Positions 1 through 8,406 of a DNA stretch of 23,062 nucleotides are shown piece after piece. Numbering within the stretch: position 1 is the stretch's first letter; every line of letters starts with the position of its first letter. Made by a program: the position numbers and the translations under genes. Under the pieces are notes generated by a model that was given only the letters and a program-made list of their open reading frames with translations, had not been told where the DNA came from and ran no database searches. Location: assembly GCA_943704525.1 (NCBI GenBank), contig CALSCQ010000625.1:12501-35562 (forward strand). Direction: 5' to 3'. This DNA is from Pigoraptor vietnamica. Lineage: Eukaryota > Opisthokonta > Filasterea.

Positions 1-477
1 CGCCCCATCATTTTTGCCATGTCGAATCCGACGCACCTGTCCGAGTGCACCGCGGCGCAGGCGTACGCGTGGACGGACGGCCGCGCGGTCTTCGCGAGCG
101 GCTCCCCCTTTGCGCCCGTCGAGCACAACGGCCGCACCTTCGCGCCCTCGCAGGCCAACAACATGTACATTTTCCCGGGCGTCGGCCTGGGCGTGACGGC
201 GAGCGGCTGCCGGCGCGTGACCGACACCATGTTCTTTGCGGCGGCCGAGACGCTCGCGGCGTGCCTGGAGCCCGAGGACCTCGAGAAGGGGATGGTGTTC
301 CCGCGCGTGCAGAACATCCGGGGCGTCTCACAGCGCATTGCGGCGGCTGTTGCCGCAGTGGGGGAGCGCGAGAGCCTGACGACGGTGGACGAGCCGGCGG
401 ACGGGTGGCTCGAGCTGATGCGGCGGTCGATGTGGACGCCGGAGTATGTGCCGCTCGTGCAGAAGCGCGTCGAGTGA
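1..477 (+). CDS. Malic enzyme, C-terminal part (5' cut by window edge)
   Basis: Malic enzyme oxidatively decarboxylates malate to pyruvate with reduction of NAD(P). Frame 1 is open from the first base and gives 158 residues. It starts with the family block PIIFAMSNPT, followed by ECTAAQAY, the GRAVFASGSPF block, the NNMYIFPGVGLGV block and a variable C-terminal tail ending in PEYVPLVQKRVE before TGA at 475-477. This is the end of the NAD-binding domain and the C-terminal helices. The Met at 19 lies inside the conserved block, so it is not the start; the gene begins upstream of the window. No intron is visible in this part. Cofactor choice (NAD or NADP) and mitochondrial or cytosolic location cannot be told because the N-terminus is missing. 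It is convergent with transketolase, with 111 bp between the two stop codons. Confidence 0.93.
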   Translation, partial: RPIIFAMSNPTHLSECTAAQAYAWTDGRAVFASGSPFAPVEHNGRTFAPSQANNMYIFPGVGLGVTASGCRRVTDTMFFAAAETLAACLEPEDLEKGMVFPRVQNIRGVSQRIAAAVAAVGERESLTTVDEPADGWLELMRRSMWTPEYVPLVQKRVE

Positions 478-588
478 CGAGTAAACGCACTGGGCGTTGC
501 GTGTGTGTGCACCTCGTTTCATTCAAACCATCGCAAATCCCAACCTAAAAATGAAATGCAAGAAGAGCAAACGGAAACGAGGGGACGC

Positions 589-3500
589 TCAGAACGCAAC
601 GCGGTCGAGGAGGTCGGGCACCGGGCGGCCCTGGAAGTGCGTGAACACCTTGAGCGCCTTCTCGGCAATGTTGTCCGCCGTGAAGCCAAAGAACTTGAGC
701 ACGTCCTGCAGCGACACAAGTCACGTGCATCAGGCGAGGCACACACAGACACACACGGAAGAGGCGGACATCATAAAGGACATGGCGACAGATGGAATTA
801 AAAGAATCCGCACCTTAACGGGGCCCGACGCGCCGAACGTCGTCATGCCGTGGTGCGCGTGCGCATACTTGTGCCACCCGAAAGTCGACCCAGCCTCCAC
901 ACTGCGCCACACCAACCGACGCCAATCAGACACCCGACGCAAGACAACAGGGGCTTGGCAGAGAAGGAATTGAAGAGAAGGGGGGGGGGGGGGGGGGAAA
1001 GACGATTGACTCACCTGAAAACGGGGACATTCTGCGGGAAGACAGAGCGGCGGTACTCGGCCGTCTGCTCCTCAAACAGCTCCATGCTGGGCATCGACAC
1101 GACGCGCACCTGCACGCATCATCACGTGAGCGCCACACAAACCAAAAGGACTGCGGTGCGCGCCGGCACCCACCCGCACATTCGCCAGCTTAGCGCGCGC
1201 CTCCATGCAGAGCGACACCTCCGAGCCCGTCGCCACGAGCACGAGCTGAGGGTTCTCGGCGTCCGCAATCACATACGCGCCCTTGAAAACGCCTGCGACA
1301 GAACGACAGTCAATCTCAGTACACAGCACGGTGGATTCGCTGGCGGACACACTGCCGCTGCTCACCCTCGATGGACGTGTTAGGGAGGTTCGGGAGGTTC
1401 TGCCGGGACAGCACGAGCGTCGTCGGGCGCCTGTTGTTCTCGAGAGCGACCGCGTACGCCCCGGACACCTGGAGGGGATAGCAGGAATTTGCGAAGAAGG
1501 CGGAAATTGGTATGTAAGCACCGACGCAGACAAAGCAGCCGATGACAGAATGGATGCGAACCACAGGAGGAAGGCGCACCTCGTTGCCGTCCGCGGGGCG
1601 GAGGACGAGCATGTTGGGCATCGCGCGCACCGACGCGAGCGCCTCGATCGGCTGGTGCGTGGGGCCGTCCTCGCCGAGCCCGATCGAGTCGTGCGTCATG
1701 ACGTAGAAGCACCGGAAGTGCGACAGCGCCGACAGGCGGACGGCGCCGAGCGCATATCCAACAAAGTTGAAGAAGGTGGCGCCAAAGGGGATGAGGCCGC
1801 CGTACGCCGCAAGGCCGTTGACGATGGCGCACATGCCGTGCTCGCGGACGCCGTAGCGGAGGTAGCGCCCGGCGGGCGTGTCTGACTGGAAGTCGCTCGT
1901 GCACTTCATCCACGTGAGCGTCGAGGGCGTGAGGTCCGCGCTGCCGCCGATGATCTCGGGGACCACGGGCGCGAGCTTGTTGAGAACCTCCTCCGAGAAC
2001 TTGCTGCAGATCGCACGACATCAAAAAAAAGAGGCGCGAGTGAGACGACTATCGGACAACAGCGGCAGTCCACACGCAGCGCACGCACCGGGTGGCCGCG
2101 GCGGGCATCTCCGGCGTGTAGCGGGGAAGGGCAGCGCGGTAGTTGGCGGGAAGAGCACCGCTGAAGCGGCGCGTGATTTCAGACGCCTGCGCCACACGCG
2201 GCCAAAAGAAAATCAGTCCGTGGCAGCACGTGATGGGGCACGTGACACACGAAGCATCGGCCATTGGCCACGCACCAGGTCGGGGTGCTGCGCGGCATAT
2301 GCAGCAAACATCTCCTTCCAGCGCCGCTCGCGCTCGGCGCCCTTCGTCACGGCCTTGCGGTAGTAGGCAAGGACCTGCACATCATGTAACATGAGCACGC
2401 AGACGCCATGCACCCTGCCAACACACGCCGATGCGCAGAACACCCACGTCGTCGGGGATCTGGAACGCCTTGGTCGGGTCGAGGTTGAACTTCTGCTTCA
2501 CCTGGGCGAGGTCGTCCGCCTTGAGGGGCGCGCCGTGCACGCTCTCGGTGCCCTGCGCCTTCGACCCAAAGCCAATCGTCGTCCTGCGCGGCGCACTGGC
2601 TTAGCAAACACAGCTTCGCTCAAAGGGAGGGACGGGGCAAGGCGCGGCTGCGTGTCCGCACGGGAATGGAGGCGCAGAGGTACGTGACAGCTGGTTCAGC
2701 GCACCTGACTTTGATGAGGGTGGGGCGGTCCGACTGCTTGGCGGCGGAAATGGCGCGGTCGAGTGCGGCAAAGTCCGAGTCGCCGTTGTCGACGGTAATC
2801 GTGTTCCACCCGTAGGCCTCGAAGCGCTTGTTGACGTCCTCCGTGAACGACAGCTCCGTCTCGCCTGCGCGCAGACACATGAGCAGCGCGACAGACACAC
2901 AACACAAACACACAGACTGACGCACACGCACTTGCACCCAACTGCCGCTGATACCCACCGTCAATGGTGATGTGGTTGTCGTCGTAGAGGACAATCATGC
3001 GGTTGAGCCGGAGATGCCCCGCGAGAGACGCTGCGATTGCCCAGCCCACGTCAGCCGTCACAGCTACAAGCAGTGCCCCATCCATAAAACACACCACACA
3101 CATTGGCGCGCGCACACACACACATACGCACACACACGCACGCACGCAGACGCACCGGCCTCGCTCGTGACGCCCTCCTGGTGGCAGCCGTCGCCCATGA
3201 TGACGTAAGTGTAGTTGTTGAAGACCTCAAAGCCCGGGCGGTTGAACTGCGCGGCGAGGTGCGCCTCGGCAATCGCAAGGCCCACCGCCTGCGCAAAGCC
3301 CTGGCCGAGGGGGCCCGTCGTGACCTCGATGCCGTCCGTCACAAAGTTCTCGGGGTGGCCGGGGGTCCTATGCGGCGGTGGCGTCAGTGCGCGCACAAAC
3401 GCAGCGCACAGGCACGGGCACACGGGCACACGCGCGCTGTGCGCAGTGCACACCACTCACTTGCTTCCCACTTGGCGGAACTTCTTCAGGTCGTCCAGCG

Positions 3501-3965
3501 CGACGTTGTAGCCCGTCAGATGGAGGACGGCGTACTGCAGCGCGCACGCGTGCCCGTTCGAGAGGACGAAGCGGTCGCGACCGAGCTGCGAGGGACCTAC
3601 CCGTGAGCACAGCACAAGAGCGCCCTTTTCTGCGAGCAGACACAGGGGCAACACGCACCCATTTCGGGTTCTGGGGGTTGTAGTGCATGTGGCGCGTCCA
3701 CAGCAAATAGGCCATCGGAGCGCAGCCCATCGGGGCACCTGCGGACCCACGGGAATGAGCACGCAACAGACGCAACGCAGAGTGAGGGCACACCGGGCAC
3801 GCACTCACCCGGGTGGCCCGAGTTGGCGGCCGTCGGCATATCCGCGCCGAGGCAGCGCAGCACGTTGATGCGGCGCAGGTCCTCGTCCTCGAGGGGAGCC
3901 GCAGACTCCGACTCGAGGCGGCGGCGCTTGGCGGGGGGCCCGGTGGGGCTGCCGTGGTGCGACAT
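589..3965 (-). CDS. Transketolase, complete, 15 exons
   Basis: Thiamine-diphosphate enzyme of the pentose phosphate pathway that moves two-carbon ketol units between sugar phosphates. Exons: 3965-3809, 3738-3659, 3585-3461, 3367-3156, 3030-2959, 2864-2705, 2583-2448, 2374-2276, 2186-2089, 2003-1580, 1468-1366, 1292-1174, 1109-1015, 901-814, 705-589. The sum is 2,085 nt, or 694 residues, matching family length. Landmarks: NSGHPGAPMG (His51), [16 protein letters not shown], the TPP motif from MGDGCHQEG (179 on) to [25 protein letters not shown] (catalytic-type Glu434), DGPTHQP (His496) and the C-terminal [18 protein letters not shown]. It resembles the yeast/plant/bacterial type more than the short animal type. 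Intron 12 has two in-frame donor choices (after 1174 or 1180). All 14 donors start GTG. The first 25 or so residues are an extension carrying a basic cluster, PAKRRRLE (11-18), that looks like a nuclear localisation signal. Confidence 0.96.
980..997. repeat. G18 homopolymer in transketolase intron 13
   Basis: Eighteen G in a row on the plus strand, read as C18 on the sense strand of transketolase. It lies in intron 902-1014, with its nearer edge 17 nt past the 5' splice site. Confidence 0.95.
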
Positions 3966-4186
3966 GGCGGATCGTGCGGCGCGTGAAGCGGGGAGGGTGG
4001 GATAGGGGTCGTGCGCGGGTTGATGGGGTCGGCAATCTGCCCTTGACGCAGCTGACGGCACTGCCCGTAATTGGACGCGTGGGCACGTGCGCGCGGTTGC
4101 TGAGTCATCGAATGATGGGGCATGGTGAGGGTTACCCGGGGGTGACGAACACGCAGACTGCGAAGGTACTCTGCACACGCCATTTC

Positions 4187-4313
4187 AGCCGAGACAGCTG
4201 GGACGGGCGCTGGAGCAGACGTGGTTTCGCAGCCGAGACAGCTGGGACGGGCGCTGGAGCAGACGTGGTTTCGCAGCCGAGACAGCTGGGACGGGCGCTG
4301 GCAGCAAACGTGG
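4187..4313. repeat. 44-bp minisatellite, about 2.9 copies
   Basis: Copies start at 4187, 4231 and 4275, each beginning AGCCGAGACAGCTGGGACGG. The first two are identical over 44 bp. The third matches for about 27 bp, then carries small changes before ending near 4313. It lies about 220 bp upstream of the transketolase start codon, in the divergent intergenic region. Confidence 0.95.
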
Positions 4314-4960
4314 TCCAAGGCGCTTCACGCTGTAACTGTGCCGCCATGCCTTATATTGTATATTGCACTTCCACGGACTGGCCCTCATTACACGATACGC
4401 GGCTGCAGTGAGTTGCAGAACGTTTTCAGTTTTTCTTTTACAGCATGCCGCGCACTGATTGTTGGCACACTATCAGCCTTTCAGCCAAGGCAGCAAACAA
4501 AGATCGCGTTGAAGCCCGCTATGACCGACCAGACGAGCACGCGCCGATCCTCCCGAGGGGCCGGGCAATGTATTCCTTAACAAGCCGCAGCGAGCAGATG
4601 TTTTCCTTAAGCAGCACGCAATGCCTCTTATATCCCCACATGCGCTTCGTCTTGGTTTCCACGCAAGTGCATCTCGCCTCAAGCTCAGACACACGTGACA
4701 CATTGCGTGATCACGGCCGAGAAAAAATCATTGGCGAATGCAACAAAATTGCGCGTAAATCGAGCACTTTTCAGTTTATTGTGCGCGGCCGAGTACGCGC
4801 TTTGCGGGGGGGGCGGCTCAATTACGACCACACGGCATTCGCTGACCGATGCGGAGAGTGGCGAGCCTTTACAGCCACACCCACGACCAGGGCGCTGTTC
4901 GTGGTGCGTGCGTGTGTGTGCGTTACTGTGAGTACCTGGGAATCGAGTGCCGCAGTGATC

Positions 4961-4972
4961 GCACACGTGTGC
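4961..4972. promoter_or_regulatory. 12-bp palindrome with CACGTG core before V-ATPase S1 start
   Basis: GCACACGTGTGC is a perfect 12-bp palindrome centred on an E-box (CACGTG), 10 bp upstream of the ATG at 4983. CACGTG is the classic site for bHLH-leucine-zipper factors such as Myc/Max and MITF/TFE. It could equally lie in the 5' UTR. CACGTG is fairly common throughout this window, so the functional reading is weak. Confidence 0.35.
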
Positions 4973-4982
4973 GTTTTGGCAA

Positions 4983-6725
4983 ATGGCGCGCGCGTTTGCT
5001 GCCTCGCTCGGCGTGGCCGTGGCGCTCCTTCTTGTGTGCTCGGCGGCCGCCGAGACCACCCCCGTCCTTGCCTGGGCGTCCAACGGGTGCGTTGTGTGGC
5101 GCGTATGACATGGGAGACGCACGCGCTGATTGCGCCGATTGCCTTCACTCGCAGTGTGTTTGGGCAGCACAGCACCGCACCGCTCCAGGGTGCCGTGACC
5201 ACAAGGGACTTTGCCTCTGTCGTGAGCGCTCTCTCGGGCGCCAAGGTATGCGCCCGTTGTTTCCGTGCACTTCGCATCTCGAGTTATAGGAGTTTTGCGA
5301 CCGGGACGCTGCGACTGCGGGCCTTGTGTCTTGACCGTTGTCTTTGTGGCATCGCTCATGTCGAGCCTGTTCCCTGCCTCACCCTAAGCCATGGACGCAG
5401 AACACCGAGGCGTCTGCGCTGGACAGCGTGTTGGCGGCGTCTCCCGCGTCGCGCGTCGGCGCCGTGCTTCTCTTTGTGCAGGATGTGCTCAGCCTCGGTG
5501 ACATGTCGGAATACGCCGGGGCGTACGGCGGCGCCAGTGCCCCCCTTGCGCCCGTCCGTGCACTCGTGGACGCTGCGCAGTCGTCGCTCGTTGCGCGCGT
5601 GAGTGCGGAGGGCGGCGCTGCGGAGGGCGTCATCAGCGCGTTCTCGGGCGTTGACGGGCGGACTGTGGTGGCTGACGGTGCGTGAGTGCATGCGAGGCTC
5701 CCTGTCGCACATTATCACCCGCCCCTTCGTCTGTGCAAACGACCATTACCAAATGCGCTCACACGCTCTCGCGCACACACATTCACGCACGCGCGCGTAT
5801 TACGTCCGTAACGGTATATCCGAACCTTGAATGTTGTCTGCCGTGTATTTACATCGGTGCCCTTGCACTGATTGTGCGTTGTGGGAGGGTATCGGTCTTG
5901 GCTCACGCCTGCTGCGTGCACCCCTCTGCAGCGCCCGGTGCGTATGTCGCCACGCCCGGTCGCACGGATGCGCTCATTGTGCGCCTGGAGCCGGTGGAGG
6001 GCCTCGACGACAGCGGAAAGGCGGCTGCGCTCGCCCGCAACGGTGGGAACTTAAGGGATCAGAGAGAGACACCTCAGTTTGATGGACAGTTATAGGGTTG
6101 AACCCCCACTACAGAGATCGGAGTGTGAGAGAGGGAAGGGAGGGGCTGGTGGTGGGGAACGGAGTGGGGCGCATTGATGGAGAGTGCGAGTGCGTGCTGA
6201 GCGAAGTACGCCCGTCGCAGCCAAGACGGTCGCCGCCCATGTTGCCGCCGTGTCCAAGGCGACCCGCGGAAGCTATGCGGCGCTGCTCGTCGCCGACCGC
6301 GCGCCCGCCACGTTCTACCACAAGGTGTGCGATTTTGTGCAGCTTGCTGTCTTGCGATTGTGCACACGCAGAGTGCATCGGATTGTGCACACGCCGAGTG
6401 CATCGTGTATTCACATCCTCATGTCCTGCAGGCGTCCCCTTCGCACTCTCGCCGCGCTGTCGAGGGCGCGAGTGGCGCGCAGCCGGTGAAGTCGACCAAG
6501 TTTGATCCTCAGCAGGCTGCCGACGGCGGACAGCTCGTGGGTGGCCTCGCAGCCGACGACGACACGTCCGGCTGGGTCTTCTTCACGTTCCCTATCTTCA
6601 TGGGGATTGCGGTCGTGCTGTTGCTCGTCCTCATCCTCCTCGGTGGCGTCGGCGCACTCTTCTCACTGCAGACGCCCGCGCGGTTTGACGACCCGCGGAG
6701 CAAGCCCATCCAGCTGGGCAAGTAG
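4983..6725 (+). CDS. V-ATPase accessory subunit S1 (Ac45/Voa1) homologue, 6 exons
   Basis: ATP6AP1 (Ac45; Voa1/Big1 relatives in yeast) is a type I membrane glycoprotein of the vacuolar proton pump, helping assembly and lysosome/endosome acidification. Exons: 4983-5086, 5155-5245, 5401-5677, 5932-6042, 6221-6324, 6432-6725; 981 nt, 326 residues. The N-terminus is a clear signal peptide (about 1-23, hydrophobic core VAVALLLVCSAAA). The mature start TPVLAWASNG resembles PLVLWSS of Ac45. The block AVLLFVQDVLSLGDMSEYAG matches the Ac45 LLFLQDKLSIEDFTAYGG region. One transmembrane segment lies at about 277-308, followed by a short cytosolic tail with RFDDPRSKPIQLGK, like RFDDHKGPTISL at the Ac45 tail. 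At 326 residues it is shorter than animal Ac45 (about 470) and longer than yeast Voa1 (about 265). Intron 3 (5678-5931) is the longest I found in the window. Confidence 0.85.
6356..6405. repeat. 25-bp direct tandem repeat in intron 5 of the S1 gene
   Basis: Two adjacent 25-bp copies (6356-6380 and 6381-6405) begin GATTGTGCACACGC and end GTGCATCG, differing at one position. They sit entirely inside the 107-nt intron 6325-6431 of the V-ATPase S1 gene. Confidence 0.9.
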
Positions 6726-7001
6726 GGCTCGCGTCGCGTTGCTCTGCGCGCGCTTGCATTCGCGTTTGTGTCGCGTCGTGTGGCATTGCTGCGGCTGCTG
6801 TGTGTCTTGAATGTCCAATACACCGCAGTGGTCGTCCTGTCTGTCTCCCTGTCGTGCGATGGCCTGGTGCTTGTGCTGGGCTTGCAGTACTACATGACGA
6901 GTGCCAGTGATGCGTCGAGATGGATGGACTGGCCATATCTTATTGCAAACGCAGACGCCGCACGCAATGCAAACGAGGACCCACGCGCTGTTGCACGCCT
7001 T

Positions 7002-8193
7002 CTACGCCTCCCACCCGCTGTCCGACTCGCCTGACGAATGCCGCCGCGTGTCGCCCAGCGCATCTCCGCTCCGTCCAGCCGACGACCCCGCAATGCTCCT
7101 CCGGCTGGCGCTGTGCGTCGATCCGGCAGAGTCATGCGCCCCGGCGTCCTTGTGGCTCTCCTCCGTGGCGTGCGCGTGCGCCTCGGCCGCTGCCGCCACC
7201 CGGTTTTCCCGCAGCGCACGCCAGTCCTGAATGTAACGCGACCGCACGTGACGTTCGCGGTTGAGACGCGCCGCCTCCCTCAGCTCCCGCACCTGCGCCA
7301 GCCACGTGGCATCGCCGGCATCGTCACCCACGTGACGGAAGCTGCCGTCTTCGTACAAGTACTCTTGCAGGGGGCGGAACTGCCGCTGGTACTCGCTGAG
7401 ATACTTGGCCGGCGGCTCGAGCACGTTGCTGGTAAACTGCGGTGCCGCGAGCGGGAGGGGTGGCATGTCCTCTGGACCCCGGACGGCGGGAAGAACGGGG
7501 GGAGCGCTCAAGACGGGCACTTCGTGGGGAAGGCTGAGCAATGTCTCCGCAGGGGGCACTGACGCAGAGGGACGGTCCTGCGCAGGTATGCGGTGGACAT
7601 TAGCACATGAGCGGGAATGGCACGTGATTGCAGCAAATGGTACGCACCCAATCGCGCCGGGCCATGGTAGGCTGTGCACGGCAGAACTGCTGGCGATACT
7701 CTGTCGTCGGCGCCACAGTCGTTGGCACGCGGGGTATCTCCAGGTGTGACCGACGAATCTCTTGCGCGCGTGCCGCAGCGACCGCACTCGGCACGTCGGC
7801 GAGGAGGCGTAGCTTTCGGTTGTAGTTGGACTGATACTCGCTCAGCACGGGCTGCGGATGGAAGTGGACGTCCGGCACCGCACGATCGTACCTCTGCGCT
7901 GTGTCGGGGCGGTCGCTCGTTATCTCAGGGCGCTGTGGAATGGCAATTGGCGGAACGGGAGAAGACGACGCCTCGCGATCGTACGCATAGTCGTGTGCCA
8001 CGGCCGGCGCTGGCGTATAGACCTCCGCAGGCGCGGATGACGGCACGTAGGGTACGTGCGTAATGGGTACGGACGAGGAAGGTCCGAGAGGCAGCCCTGT
8101 CGGCACGCCGGCGGGCGCAGGGTCGCGCGCGGCCTTCGGCGGCACCCAGCGGAATGAGTTTTGGTACTCGGATTGGTAGCGTGTGACCGTCAT
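7002..8193 (-). CDS. MDM1-like centriolar microtubule-binding protein, 2 exons
   Basis: Exons 8193-7648 and 7577-7002 (intron 70 nt, phase 0, donor GTGCGT, acceptor CAG) encode 373 residues. Four short repeats of the [ST]EYxxxF type are visible: SEYQNSF (8-14), SEYQSNY (118-124), TEYRQQF (164-170) and SEYQRQF (243-249). Repeats of this form mark animal MDM1, where they are linked to microtubule binding at centrioles. After the fourth repeat, QEYLYEDGSFRHV followed by VRELREAARLNRERH closely follows the MDM1 segment PAQYLYKAGAWTHV and VKELREKAEFYRKRV. The start MTVTRYQSEYQNSFRW also resembles the MDM1 start. The linkers are Pro/Ala/Val-rich and probably disordered; the C-terminus is Ser/His/Gly-rich. 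It is about half the length of human MDM1 (714). It is convergent with the S1 gene (276 bp between stops) and its start is 213 bp downstream of the SZT2 stop. Confidence 0.82.
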
Positions 8194-8406
8194 GGCGCCG
8201 ACGTGAGCCGCGGCTACCGAAAAGAGGGATGGCGGAGGGAGTATTTCTGCCGCTTGTGGCTGCGTGCAACGTGCTGTAGATGAGAGTGTGGGCTAAATCA
8301 ATCTATCTCAAGGCATTCGGTGTGTCAATTTCGAGCGGCAGTATTCAAAAAATTTGAATTCAGGAAAGGCAATTTTCATTCCACAGATCAGTGTCCGGAC
8401 ACACAA

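Larger units (their letters stand above)
3966..4982. promoter_or_regulatory. Divergent intergenic region between transketolase and V-ATPase S1 gene
   Basis: About 1 kb with no supported gene. It separates two divergent start codons (3965 minus, 4983 plus), so it should hold both promoters. It contains a 44-bp tandem repeat (4187 to about 4313), then a stretch from about 4320 to 4800 that is visibly richer in A and T than the genes around it. CACGTG palindromes sit at 4084-4089, 4692-4697 and 4964-4969. The last is the centre of a 12-bp perfect palindrome (4961-4972) ending 10 bp before the S1 start codon. Two imperfect copies of a TTCCTTAA-containing stretch lie near 4572 and 4602. I saw no tRNA, rRNA or snRNA. 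Open frames here have no recognisable family or codon pattern. Confidence 0.6.

Noticed and set aside
19-477. Met at 19 as the start of the malic enzyme gene
   Set aside because: The conserved malic enzyme block begins before this Met and runs to the window edge, so it is internal.
4187-4313. CRISPR-like array
   Set aside because: Copies are directly adjacent with no spacers, in a eukaryotic intergenic region; it is a minisatellite.
4320-4980. Hidden RNA gene or small protein gene in the A/T-richer part of the intergenic region
   Set aside because: I found no tRNA cloverleaf, snRNA or box C/D pattern and no frame with a family resemblance. The longest frames run into the S1 gene in the wrong frame.
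8325-8360. Small inverted repeat TTCAAA/TTTGAA as a terminator between SZT2 and MDM1
   Set aside because: Arms of six A/T-rich bases around a short A run are expected by chance, and hairpin terminators are not used by RNA polymerase II.
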